Below, piece by piece: positions 8,621 to 17,287 of a stretch of DNA of 64,000 nucleotides. The DNA lies in assembly GCA_013823325.1 (NCBI GenBank), contig PNLY01000013.1:19526-83525 (forward strand). The letters run 5' to 3'. Position 1 is the first letter of the stretch; each line of letters opens with the position of its first letter. The notes under the pieces are model-generated. The model ran no database searches, was not told the DNA's origin, and saw only the letters and a list, made by a program, of their open reading frames with translations. This DNA is from Methylobacterium sp. (GTDB lineage: Bacteria > Pseudomonadota > Alphaproteobacteria > Rhizobiales > Beijerinckiaceae). The position numbers and the translations under genes are program-made.

Positions 8621-9781
8621 TCACGCGAAGCGGACCGGCGCGCTTTCGCTCAAGCGCGAGAAGCGCGGCAGGAACCGTGTTTCGCCGACTCTGATCGGCT
8701 GCGGCCCGCCATCGAGCAGCAAAACGCGCACAGCCTCTTCGGCAATAAGTGAAGCATGCTGCCGGCCGAGGCAGCCATGGCCGCCGATGCCGAAAGCGAG
8801 ATGTCGTTTCGCCGGCCGGGCCGGATCGAATTGCGATGGCCGTTCGAAGGCTCTGCCATCCAGATTGCCCGACGGCCACCACATTGTCAGCGCGGTGCCG
8901 GCGGCGATCGTCTCTCCGCGCCAGGCTAGACCCTCGGCTGCCATCCTGACCGTGAGGGTCGTCGGAGAGGTCAGCCGGAAGGCCTCCTGGACCGCAGCGG
9001 AAAGTGCATAACGCCCCGCCGACAGGTCGAGGCGCAATTGTTCCTGCTTCATCAGGCAGTCGAGCACGCAGAAGACGCCCGAGGTCGTCGTCTCGACGGC
9101 ATCGAAGACGAAGCCAGCCACCAGATCGGCAGCTGTGGCTGGGCTGTCCGTCGGCAGCCGCGCCGCGATATCGCGCATCAGTCCGGATTCGCCATCGGAT
9201 TCGAGCACACGCAGCAGCTCCAGCAGCTCGCGCGCCTCCGGGTTCGCTGCCGTGAGCCTCTCCGGCGCTGGCTCGAACGACAATTGCTCGCCAATGGTGG
9301 CTATCGCAGAGCCGATCCAGCCGGCATGCCGCTGGTCTATTCCGGCGAGCGCACAGAAGGCGCGCGCGGAGAGGGGCGAGGCGAAGTCGCGGATCAAGTC
9401 CGGGCTCGCGGCGTCGAGCAGGTTCTGGCGCGCCATGTCGGCCAAGTCTCGGATCGTCGGCCGCAGCGCCGCTATCCGCTGGGTCGAAAGCCCGGCGACG
9501 AGCGCCTGCCGCAGGCCGCGATGTTCGGGGCCGGCCAGCGCGAACAGGCCCCAGCGCAGCAAGGCGTGCATGTCGGTCTTGTCAGCGCCCAAACCTTCGA
9601 CCGGGAAGGGGTGGCCGTCGATGCGCGGGTCGCGCCCCAGCTCGAAGAGCGCCTCATAGCCCAAGACCGACAGGCCGCCGGTCGAGGCGAAGAGTCCGTT
9701 GCCGGCGGTGAGGGCGGATTGGAAGAAGGGTGCGGGATCCTGCCAGAAGGCAGGGTCTGTCGGCAGATCGAAAGTACGCAT
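8621..9781 (-). CDS. Cytochrome P450
   Basis: A 386-residue bacterial class I-type P450. The heme loop FGIGGHGCLGRQHA carries the cysteine ligand Cys337; the K-helix ExxR is E266-R269; the I-helix has DAVETTTSG, with the acid-alcohol pair E230-T231 but DA in place of the usual AG. The ATG at 9781 has GAGGAAA about 10 nt upstream; a TTG one codon earlier is less likely. No ferredoxin or reductase gene lies next to it, so electrons must come from elsewhere. The substrate is unknown. It stands alone, 226 bp from the start of the liv operon. Confidence 0.92.
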   Translation of the reverse strand: MRTFDLPTDPAFWQDPAPFFQSALTAGNGLFASTGGLSVLGYEALFELGRDPRIDGHPFPVEGLGADKTDMHALLRWGLFALAGPEHRGLRQALVAGLSTQRIAALRPTIRDLADMARQNLLDAASPDLIRDFASPLSARAFCALAGIDQRHAGWIGSAIATIGEQLSFEPAPERLTAANPEARELLELLRVLESDGESGLMRDIAARLPTDSPATAADLVAGFVFDAVETTTSGVFCVLDCLMKQEQLRLDLSAGRYALSAAVQEAFRLTSPTTLTVRMAAEGLAWRGETIAAGTALTMWWPSGNLDGRAFERPSQFDPARPAKRHLAFGIGGHGCLGRQHASLIAEEAVRVLLLDGGPQPIRVGETRFLPRFSRLSESAPVRFA

Positions 9782-10006
9782 CAAGTTTCACTTTCCTCAT
9801 CAAGGCAGAATCGATCGCTCCCGCGCTCGATGAGGCGGGCTGCGGACGTGCTCTCGATGAGGTCAGCGAAGCCGTATGGATGCAGTCATGAGCGCCTAGC
9901 TATCACAATCCGGAACTCGCGGTGAACCCGTCATAGTGTGAACCAAGACAACACGGCCTTCGATCGGCCGCTTTCGGGTCGGAAGCTCGCTGCGAGGGCC
10001 GGCCAA

Positions 10007-10348
10007 ATGCGCGCTTTCGCCTCGGTCACGATCATACTGCTGCTCGTCGCGGGAGCGACGCAAACACGCGCGCATCGGGCGCCCGGCGGCTGGGACTATC
10101 CGTTCGAATGCTGCTCGGAGGCAGATTGTGCGCAGGTCGATGTCAGCGAGGTGCGGGAGACGCCGTCGGGCTTCGTCGTGACGATCATGCCGGGCCGCCA
10201 TCCGATGTGGCCGACCGAGCGCCGTCAGCCGGCCGTGCTCGAGATTCCCTACCAGAAGGCCCGCCTCTCGCCGGACGGCTTCTTCCATCTCTGCATGAAC
10301 GATGCGGGAGAGCTGTTGTGCTTCTTCTCGCCGGGTGGGGGATCGTAG
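10007..10348 (+). CDS. Small secreted Cys-rich protein of unknown function
   Basis: A 113-residue protein with a signal peptide (MRAFASVTIILLLVAGATQ, cleavage near TRA-H). The mature part has paired cysteines, FECCSEADC near the start and HLCMNDAGELLCFF near the end, probably disulfide-bonded in the periplasm. I know similar short proteins with a WxYPxxCCS opening from many Hyphomicrobiales, all without assigned function. The ATG at 10007 is chosen for AGGG 8 nt upstream and the clean signal peptide; an ATG 23 codons upstream would spoil the signal. It is convergent with the RNB gene. Confidence 0.75.
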   Translation: MRAFASVTIILLLVAGATQTRAHRAPGGWDYPFECCSEADCAQVDVSEVRETPSGFVVTIMPGRHPMWPTERRQPAVLEIPYQKARLSPDGFFHLCMNDAGELLCFFSPGGGS

Positions 10349-10420
10349 CGACGATGTCGGCTGCTGGGCGCAGGCGGCTCCTGGCGACGCGGCAGGTCAC
10401 GATGGCCCGGCCTTACAGCG

Positions 10421-11815
10421 TCATGACGCACCGCCCATCAGCTCGAAGCTGATCGTATGCTGCAAGGGGTCGGCGGCTGTAAGGCGGACCCGGATCCTGT
10501 CGCCAGGCTTGCTGCCCTGCCCACGAACGCGCGCGATCACGGGCAAGTCGCAGAGCTGGATCCGCAGAGCGTGATCATCCGTGTCGGTCACGACAGCTTC
10601 GAAAGACTGGCCCTCATGTCCCCGGAGCATCAGGGCTTCGGCGAGGCTGACCACGGCGCGCTCGATCTGCCCGTCGCGGGCATCAGCCCGTCCCATCACG
10701 GCAGGAAGCGTCTCGAAGGCAGCCGTCGCGGTGGCCGGCACCGCCTGCCCGTTCGCGATCGCAAGGGCGGCGCTGATCACATAGCGATCGGCAAGGCGGC
10801 GCAACGGAGCGGTGGCATGCGCATACGTCGCCGCCATCGGTGCGTGCCAGGGCACCATGCCCTCGCGATAGGGGACATAGCTCGCGCCGCCGCTGGCCCG
10901 GCGTACCGCCAGCATGAAGGCAGCATGGCTGCTGTCGGCAGGGTCGAGCGTCTTTTCGAATTCGGCGAGCGTCGCCTCGTCTCGCCAATCCAGCCCCAGG
11001 GCTCGTGCGCTTTGACGCAAGAGCATGACGGCCTTTTGATCCGGCTCGGGCATGACCCGAAACAGTCCCGTGCGGGCCGCCAGAAGCGCGTTCGCGATGG
11101 CGACATTGCTGGCCAGGGACAAGGCTGCGTTCTGGTTCTCGGCGAGCAGGCGCGGGCGGAAGAGCAGTTGGAAGCCGCCGCCTTCCGCAGGAGCGACTTC
11201 CTGCTCGGGCGGATCCACGCGTGCGGCGCCCCGCCGGTTCTCGGCGGCTTCGATGCGGCGTGCCAGCTCAGCGAAATCGGGTGGTAGATCCATCTCGCCC
11301 ACCGTCTCATAGGCGAGCTTGGCGGTGTTGCGAACGATGGCGCGCTCGGCACCGGCGAGACGGACATTCCCGTCGGGGTCGATCCTGGTCGTGAAGATCA
11401 CTGCCGGCCTGGGACCGGTGGGCAGCAGGCTGGCGGCTCCCTCGGCGAGGGCGGGCGGATAGAGCCCGGCCTTGCCGTCGGGCAAATAGAGCGTGGTGCC
11501 GCGCCGCCAGGCTTCCTGATCGACGGCGTCGCCGTCGTCGACGAACCAGGCGATATCGGCGATGGCGTAATGGAGCAGCAGGTCAGCGCCGCTGCGCTCG
11601 ATGGTGAAGGCCTGGTCGAGATCCGTCGACGTCGCAGGATCGAGCGTGACGAAGCGCAGATCGGTCCGATCGACATGCTTGGTCGGCACTCGCCGCGCGG
11701 CGGCCTCCGCGGCGGCAAGAACGTCTGGCGGAAAATGCTCGGGCACGCCGTATTGCCGGCGTATCGCCGCGAGCCCGTCGATCAGCGCATTGGTGGAGTC
11801 GATGAGCGTCTTCAT
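10421..11815 (-). CDS. RNB-domain exoribonuclease (short RNase II/R relative)
   Basis: A 464-residue protein that is essentially one RNB catalytic domain. The metal-binding cluster is LDPATSTDLDQAF (D59, D65, D67), and the later RNB block YAHATAPLRRLADRYV is present. Compared with RNase II (about 640) or RNase R (about 800) it lacks N-terminal cold-shock domains; the last 60 residues may be a small OB/S1-like domain. The position of the fourth aspartate of RNase II (D210) is Gln68. It presumably degrades RNA 3' to 5' in the cytoplasm. It is flanked by unrelated genes. Confidence 0.85.
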   Translation of the reverse strand: MKTLIDSTNALIDGLAAIRRQYGVPEHFPPDVLAAAEAAARRVPTKHVDRTDLRFVTLDPATSTDLDQAFTIERSGADLLLHYAIADIAWFVDDGDAVDQEAWRRGTTLYLPDGKAGLYPPALAEGAASLLPTGPRPAVIFTTRIDPDGNVRLAGAERAIVRNTAKLAYETVGEMDLPPDFAELARRIEAAENRRGAARVDPPEQEVAPAEGGGFQLLFRPRLLAENQNAALSLASNVAIANALLAARTGLFRVMPEPDQKAVMLLRQSARALGLDWRDEATLAEFEKTLDPADSSHAAFMLAVRRASGGASYVPYREGMVPWHAPMAATYAHATAPLRRLADRYVISAALAIANGQAVPATATAAFETLPAVMGRADARDGQIERAVVSLAEALMLRGHEGQSFEAVVTDTDDHALRIQLCDLPVIARVRGQGSKPGDRIRVRLTAADPLQHTISFELMGGAS

Positions 11816-11934
11816 TGTTGGCTATCGTGCCTCGCTGCCAGGGCCGCGTCGACCATGATTGCAGCGGCTGCCTCGGCCGAGCCGATGCGCCGGCCGGAAG
11901 CAGAGAGAGATCGGCTTGAACAATCGGGCACCGC

Positions 11935-12474
11935 CTACCCGATCGGCTGCGTCGCACCCGCTCCGAGCGATCTCTGCACCATGACGCTGTCCGACCATTT
12001 GCCGTAGCGATAGGCGACGCCGGGCAGCAGGCCGACCCGGGCGAAGCCGAAGCGCTCGTGCAGGACCAGCGAGGCGCTGTTCTCGGCGTCGATATAGCCG
12101 ATCATCTGGCGAAAGCCGGCAGCGGCGCAGGCGTCGATCAGCGCCTGCATCAGGAGCCGTCCGATGCCGCGGCCGAGATGCTCGTGGTGGACATAGATCG
12201 AGTGCTTCACCGTGAAGCGATAGGCCGGCCGCTTGCGGAACAGCACGACATAGGCATAGCCGACGACCGCGCCGCCGCTGGTCGCGACCAGATGCGGCAG
12301 CTTGCGGCTGCGCAGGTTCTTACGCCGGTCCTTCAGATCGTCGGGCTGCGGCGTGCCGGTGTCCTCGACGCCGGCCTCGATGCCATGGCGGATATGCCGG
12401 CGATAGATCGCCAGCATCGGCTCGACATCGTCGTCACGGGAGGGGCGGATGATGATCGGTCGCTCGGTCTCCAT
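11935..12474 (-). CDS. GNAT-family N-acetyltransferase (PAT/bar-like)
   Basis: A 179-residue cytoplasmic acetyltransferase. The acetyl-CoA loop lies in HEHLGRGIGRLLMQALI, preceded by a beta strand with KHSIYVH, and followed by GYIDAENSASLVLHERFGF, which is characteristic of the phosphinothricin N-acetyltransferase-like branch. It would transfer acetyl groups to a small amine or amino acid analogue. It lies 15 bp after the decarboxylase gene on the same strand, so the two are probably co-transcribed; acetylation of a polyamine product is possible but unproven. Confidence 0.88.
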   Translation of the reverse strand: METERPIIIRPSRDDDVEPMLAIYRRHIRHGIEAGVEDTGTPQPDDLKDRRKNLRSRKLPHLVATSGGAVVGYAYVVLFRKRPAYRFTVKHSIYVHHEHLGRGIGRLLMQALIDACAAAGFRQMIGYIDAENSASLVLHERFGFARVGLLPGVAYRYGKWSDSVMVQRSLGAGATQPIG

Positions 12475-12489
12475 GCCTCGTCGCGATCC

Positions 12490-14859
12490 TCAGTTCTGCG
12501 CCTGCTCGCTGACGACATAGGTGTGGAGCCGCACCCGCCCTTCGGCATCGGTCTCGCGATAGACGCCCTGGATCTCGACCTCGAAGCCGGGAAAGGCATT
12601 GAAGCAGGCCTCGAACATCTTGAGATAGTCGATCATCGGCTTGGCCCGCTCTGTCAGCCGCTCGCCGGGAACGATGGTGGCGATGCCCGGCGGGTAGACG
12701 ACGAAGGGCGTCGTCGCGATCCGCCCGGCGATGGCGTCGATCGGCAGATAATCGACATCATTGCGCGTCAGGCAGCGCGCCGCATCGTGCGGCGACATCG
12801 CCATCTCCGGCAGATGCTCGGGCGAGAACTGCCGGGCCTGCAGGCTGCTGACGTCGTGGTCGCGGAAGAAGCGATGCATCTGCCCGCAGAGATCGCGCAG
12901 GCGCACGCCGCCATACCGGCCTGGCCGGCGTCGGTAGAATTCCGGGATCGCCTCTTCCAGCAGGGCGTTGTCGTCGTGCAGCTTCTTGAAGGCGACGAGC
13001 CCGCTGATCAGCGTGCCGGCCTTGCTGGCCTCGACGCCCGGCGTCAGCAGGAAGAGCAGCGAGTTGAGGTCGTTCTTCTCGGCGACGATCCGGTTCTCGC
13101 GCAGGAATTGCGCGACGATCGGCGCGGGGATGCCGTGCTCGGCATAGGCCCCGGTCTCGCGATCGAAGCCAGGCGTCAGCAGGGTCAGCTTGTTCGGGTC
13201 GGTCATGGCGAAACCCGGCTCCATGCCGGTGAAACCATGCCAGTTCGCATCGGGCGCGAGCTGCCAATAGCCGGGGTTGCCGGCGAGCTGGTCGGTCGCG
13301 ACCATCTCCCAGGCGACGTCGTGGACCGCACCCTCGCGTGCGGCGTCCGCGATGGCGACACGATCCGGCACGAAGGGCTCGAAGAACCAGCGCCGCTCAG
13401 GCCTGGTCTCCTTCTCCTCGAACTCGCGGCGCACGGCCCGGATCTTCTTGCGCAATTCGATGCCGAGCCGGATCGTATCGTCCCAGAGCACCTCGCCGGA
13501 GCGGCCCTTCATCATCTGCGCGCCGACGTCGAGCGAGGCGAACAGCGGATAGAACGGCGAGGTCGAGGCATACTGCATGAAGCTCTCGTTGAAGCGCCGG
13601 TGTTCGACCCGCCGCTTCTGGCCCTTGATGTGCCGGTCCCTGATATGGATCTGCGAGGCCTGGCTGAAGCTCGCGAGCTGCTTGTGCGTCGACTGCGTCG
13701 CGATGATGCCGGGCGAGTCCGGCCCCAAGCCCGTCAGCCCCATGGCGAAGCGCCCGGCATAGAGCGGGTGGAATTTCATGAAGCCGGCCCAGGCCTCGTC
13801 GAAGAGGATGTACTCGCAGAGGTGGCCGATCTTATCGAGGATCATCTGCGCCGAGTGGATCGTGCCGTCATAGGTGCACTGCTCGACCACGGCGACGCGG
13901 AACGGGCGCGGCTTTGTCCAGGCCTCGGGATCCTTGACCAGCGGATTCAAGCGGATGCGCTCGCGCAGCGCCTCCTCGTCGAAGGCATCCCAGCGCATCG
14001 GGCCGATCAGGCCCCAGGCATTGCGCACGGTCGGAATGTAGACGGGTATGCCGCCGGCGATCAGCAGCGCGCCGTGATGGGCCGCCTTGTGATTGTTGCG
14101 GTCGAACAGGACGAGGTCGCCATCGGTGACCAGCGCCGCCAGTGCGACCTTGTTCGAGGTCGAGGTGCCGTTCAGGACGAAATAGGTCTTCTCGGCCCCG
14201 AAGATCTGCGCCGCTTCCTTCTGCGCCTTTAGGGCCGGGCCCTCATGGGTCAGGAGGTCGCCGAGATCGAGCACGGAATTGTCGAGATCGTCGCGGAAGA
14301 CCGCTTCGCCGAGATGCTCCATGAAGACACGGCCGATCGGGCTGCGGCTGTAGAACACGCCGCCGTTGTGGCCCGGGCAGGTCCAGAGATGGTTGCCTTC
14401 CTCGGCATAGTCGACGAGCGCGCCGAAGAACGGCGTCTTCAGCGTCTCGGCATATTGCTTGAGACGGCTGATCAGGCTCTTGGCGATGAAGGGCGGGGTC
14501 TCTTCCGAGAGGAAGATGTAGCCGTCGATGAAGTCGAGCACCTCGACCGGTACGTCCTCGAAACGCTTGCGGCGGATCAAGAGGATGATCGGGAAATCGA
14601 GGCCGCGCCGGCGCATCAGGTTGATCAGCGCCGCGGTCTTGCCTTCCAGGCCCTTCTTGCCCCAGTCGACCACCATGCAGCCGATGGCGGCATCGGTCTG
14701 GACCGCGATCTCGGCATCCTCGAGCTTGCGCGCCTTGACCACCTCGAAGCCCGAGCGCTCGATCTCCTCGATGATCTGGTTGAAACGGATGCCTTCGAGA
14801 TCCTCGGCATCGAAGTTCGGCGTCGCGAACAGGAAGGTGAAGCGCCTGAAATAGTCCAT
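12490..14859 (-). CDS. Orn/Lys/Arg decarboxylase class I (PLP-dependent)
   Basis: A 789-residue fold-type I PLP decarboxylase. Residues about 1-130 form the receiver-like wing domain; the core has the pyridoxal lysine K393 in STHKQLASFSQAS, the aspartate of LFDEAWAG at 353-359 and HNGGVFYSRSP at 164-174; a C-terminal domain follows. Length and order fit ornithine, lysine or arginine decarboxylases, which make putrescine, cadaverine or agmatine. The substrate cannot be decided by eye; ornithine decarboxylase is the usual annotation of close relatives. No adjacent antiporter gene is present, unlike classical acid-resistance systems. Confidence 0.9.
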   Translation of the reverse strand: MDYFRRFTFLFATPNFDAEDLEGIRFNQIIEEIERSGFEVVKARKLEDAEIAVQTDAAIGCMVVDWGKKGLEGKTAALINLMRRRGLDFPIILLIRRKRFEDVPVEVLDFIDGYIFLSEETPPFIAKSLISRLKQYAETLKTPFFGALVDYAEEGNHLWTCPGHNGGVFYSRSPIGRVFMEHLGEAVFRDDLDNSVLDLGDLLTHEGPALKAQKEAAQIFGAEKTYFVLNGTSTSNKVALAALVTDGDLVLFDRNNHKAAHHGALLIAGGIPVYIPTVRNAWGLIGPMRWDAFDEEALRERIRLNPLVKDPEAWTKPRPFRVAVVEQCTYDGTIHSAQMILDKIGHLCEYILFDEAWAGFMKFHPLYAGRFAMGLTGLGPDSPGIIATQSTHKQLASFSQASQIHIRDRHIKGQKRRVEHRRFNESFMQYASTSPFYPLFASLDVGAQMMKGRSGEVLWDDTIRLGIELRKKIRAVRREFEEKETRPERRWFFEPFVPDRVAIADAAREGAVHDVAWEMVATDQLAGNPGYWQLAPDANWHGFTGMEPGFAMTDPNKLTLLTPGFDRETGAYAEHGIPAPIVAQFLRENRIVAEKNDLNSLLFLLTPGVEASKAGTLISGLVAFKKLHDDNALLEEAIPEFYRRRPGRYGGVRLRDLCGQMHRFFRDHDVSSLQARQFSPEHLPEMAMSPHDAARCLTRNDVDYLPIDAIAGRIATTPFVVYPPGIATIVPGERLTERAKPMIDYLKMFEACFNAFPGFEVEIQGVYRETDAEGRVRLHTYVVSEQAQN

Positions 14860-14972
14860 GCCGGCTCCGCTGGGCGTGAACCTGCAGCATTGGGCGATTT
14901 ATGCGACAATTCGGCGACCATCGAGCCGGCTAGGTTCGGTCAGCATGGCCGTTCGATCTGCGGCCGCTGCCG

Positions 14973-15009
14973 GCGCGACCTCCACCTCCTGTCGAGGAGG
15001 AGGTCGCGC
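14973..15009. terminator. GC-rich stem-loop downstream of the lipoprotein gene
   Basis: Perfect 11-bp arms GCGCGACCTCC (14973-14983) and GGAGGTCGCGC (14999-15009), with a competing inner hairpin CCTCCT-GTCG-AGGAGG (14985-15000). It lies 38 bp beyond the stop of the lipoprotein gene on the minus strand, before the decarboxylase promoter. There is no T-tract, so it is a probable rather than certain terminator. Confidence 0.5.
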
Positions 15010-15046
15010 TGGCCTGTTCGTCCCAAAGGGCCGTTTGTGGACGCGA

Positions 15047-15622
15047 TCAGATCTTCTGGAGCAGGAAGGCTTCGGCGAAGCTCAGCTCGACCATGTCGCC
15101 GCGCTTCAAGCGACCTAGCTGGCTCTGGATGTCGGGATCGGCCACGACATGAGTCCGCGGCCCGGCCGGGCCGACATAGCTGACGATGTTCGTCGCCGGA
15201 TCGAAACTCTCGAACCTCGCCGTCACAGTCAGCGCCCGCACGACGAAGCGTTCCGGCAGGTTCTGGAAGGAGGAGTCGGCGGAGGCCTCGGTGTAGATGA
15301 TCGCCGGCTTGGCGCCTTTGCGGGCGCGCTTGACGTCGAGGATCACGCCCTCGACACGGCGAACCTCGACCCGGTCTCCCGGGCGAAGATTCTCCAGGCT
15401 TCCGAAAACCTCCGGCACTGCGACAGGCCATGTCTGGCGGCCCTGCTTGACGACGACGCGGCGCCTGGCGGCATCGACGGAGGCGACCTCTACCTCCAAC
15501 CGCTCGATCTCGACCGGCCCGACGCCGGCGACGATGACCGTCTGGCTGGTCACCGTCGGAGTGGTCGCGCAGCCTGCCAGAGCGAATGAAACTGCGGCGA
15601 TTGCACTGATTTTCTTCAACAT
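15047..15622 (-). CDS. Putative lipoprotein of unknown function
   Basis: A 191-residue protein with a lipobox (MLKKISAIAAVSFALAGC, Cys18 lipidated), so it is exported and anchored in a membrane. The mature region looks all-beta, with repeated short motifs such as EVASVDAARRRVVVKQG and DRVEVRRVEGVILDVKRA, suggestive of an OB-like or barrel fold. The ATG at 15622 is chosen for the lipoprotein signal and GGGAGA 9 nt upstream. It stands alone between the decarboxylase and the Crp/Fnr gene. No function can be assigned. Confidence 0.75.
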   Translation of the reverse strand: MLKKISAIAAVSFALAGCATTPTVTSQTVIVAGVGPVEIERLEVEVASVDAARRRVVVKQGRQTWPVAVPEVFGSLENLRPGDRVEVRRVEGVILDVKRARKGAKPAIIYTEASADSSFQNLPERFVVRALTVTARFESFDPATNIVSYVGPAGPRTHVVADPDIQSQLGRLKRGDMVELSFAEAFLLQKI

Positions 15623-15810
15623 TGGACGTCTCCCTTTCGAACGCTGTCCGGTCTGAGATCGACTGCCGGTTTTCGGGATTAGGTCTGAAGATCGAGAAAA
15701 TTGCGAATGGATGACTTCGCGGGTCCAAGAATAAAGGCCAACTTCCGCCACACGACAATAGGTCGTCGGCAGACGAATTCGGGTGAGTGCTGCTCTCTAA
15801 CTGTTTGGCC

Positions 15811-16485
15811 TTAGCCTTCGTAGCGCGCCAGCCGCTCCAGATCGAGGATCGTCACCTCGTTATGGCCGACCTTGATGAAGCCGAGTTCGGCCAGCCTGGC
15901 GAGGCTCTGATTGGCCATCTGCCGGGAGATGCCGGCGAGCAGGCCGAGCTCCTCCTGCGAGATCGTCAGGGTCCGGTCGTTGTTCGGATAGAGGATCGGG
16001 TTGAACAGCCAGGCGAGATTGCGGGCGAGGCGGCCGGTCGCCCCCAGCATGCGGTCATATTCCGCGAGGCCGATGAACTGGGCGAGGCGCTCATTGAACT
16101 GGTGCACCAGGAAACGGTTGAAGGCGGCCGAGTGCTCGAACAGCCAGAGGAAGGTCTGGCGCCGCATCAGCGCGACCTTGCTCTCGCGCAGAGCGACGAG
16201 ATCGTAGCGCCGCGCCTCGTTCTTGATGATCGTGCCCTCGCCGAACCAGGCACCGCCGCGCAGGCCGGCGAGCGTCGCCGATTTGCCGCTGCGCGAGGTC
16301 GTGCTCATCTTGAGCAGGCCGTCGGCGACGCCGGTCCAGGATTCCAGCCGGTCGCCGACATGGCAGACATAGGCGCCCTTGCCATAGGTCTTGGTCGTGA
16401 TGCCGCGACGTGCCTCCTCGAACTCCTCCGGCGTGAGGTCGTTCGACCAGGCGGCGATGCGGCGCAGCTCGTCCTCGGAAATCAA
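15811..16485 (-). CDS. Crp/Fnr-family transcriptional regulator
   Basis: A 224-residue regulator with a cyclic-nucleotide-type sensor barrel at about 20-115 and a C-terminal winged helix (TISQEELGLLAGISRQMANQ, then SLARLAELGFIKV). There is no N-terminal Cys cluster, so it is not an oxygen-sensing Fnr; a small ligand is more likely. The start is TTG, with GAGGGG about 10 nt upstream and no in-frame ATG nearby. Targets are unknown; it is flanked by the lipoprotein and LysE genes on the same strand. Confidence 0.88.
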   Translation of the reverse strand: MISEDELRRIAAWSNDLTPEEFEEARRGITTKTYGKGAYVCHVGDRLESWTGVADGLLKMSTTSRSGKSATLAGLRGGAWFGEGTIIKNEARRYDLVALRESKVALMRRQTFLWLFEHSAAFNRFLVHQFNERLAQFIGLAEYDRMLGATGRLARNLAWLFNPILYPNNDRTLTISQEELGLLAGISRQMANQSLARLAELGFIKVGHNEVTILDLERLARYEG

Positions 16486-16619
16486 GATTCGCCGGCCCCT
16501 CGCATGCGCTCGTCGCGCACTATGCGGCCCGGTTCATCGCAAACTCAAGTCAGACGGGCTGTCGTGCGGCCTGCGCCGATCCCCAGGTGCATCGTGCGTC
16601 GCTTCCACGGAATGGCCGC

Positions 16620-17213
16620 TCAGAACCTGATCGCGGCGGCGGGCGAGACGAGCAGCAGCGCCGCGAAGATCAGGTTGACGATGCGGTTGCTCCAGGGATC
16701 ACGGAACAGGCCGGTCAGACCCGAGCCGGCCAGAAGCCAGCCGAGGTTGACCGTGGCGATCACCAGCAGCAGGAGGCCGATCTTGAGGATCGCATCGATT
16801 GCCGGCTGCTGTGGCAAGAGCGCGAAGCCGGAGAACAGCGCGGCCATCGCCGCATAGCCCTTGGGATTGACCAGCGAGAGCGCGAAGCCGGCGGCGAAGG
16901 AGGGCGCGGCGGCATCGCCATTCGCCTCGCCGAGCGGCGGCGCCGTCGCGATGCGGAAGGCGAGATAGAGGAAATACAGTGCCGCCAGAATCGTGACGAT
17001 CGGCGCGAGACCGGGCAGCGCCAGGATGACGGCGATGACGCCGCTGGCCGTCAAGGCCATCACCGCGAGCATGCCGAGCGTGATGCCGGCGCCATAGCCG
17101 AGGCCGCGGCGGATACCAAAGGCGGCGCCCGTCGCCGTCAGGCTCAAGGTCGCGGGACCGGGGCTGCCGGTCAGAGCGATGCCGGCGAGAAGGAAGCCGG
17201 TCAGTCCGTCCAT
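16620..17213 (-). CDS. LysE/RhtB-family exporter
   Basis: A 197-residue inner-membrane protein with about six hydrophobic segments and the family signature near the start (GIALTGSPGPATLSLTATGA) followed by GLGYGAGITLG. LysE/RhtB proteins export amino acids or similar metabolites using the proton gradient. GGAGGA lies 5 nt before the ATG. It sits between the Crp/Fnr gene and the indolepyruvate oxidoreductase gene, 74 bp from the latter, on the same strand; export of an amino acid related to that enzyme is possible but speculative. Confidence 0.9.
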   Translation of the reverse strand: MDGLTGFLLAGIALTGSPGPATLSLTATGAAFGIRRGLGYGAGITLGMLAVMALTASGVIAVILALPGLAPIVTILAALYFLYLAFRIATAPPLGEANGDAAAPSFAAGFALSLVNPKGYAAMAALFSGFALLPQQPAIDAILKIGLLLLVIATVNLGWLLAGSGLTGLFRDPWSNRIVNLIFAALLLVSPAAAIRF

Positions 17214-17287
17214 GATGTCCTCCGCGCCCCTGAATGAGCGCTGAGGAAAGCAGGGCAGCTACCCGCCCGTCTTGAACGTTCGTGCGG

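Noticed and set aside
12058-14232. 724-codon open frame antisense to the decarboxylase gene
   Set aside because: Antisense shadow of a gene with intact PLP motifs; no recognisable domain.
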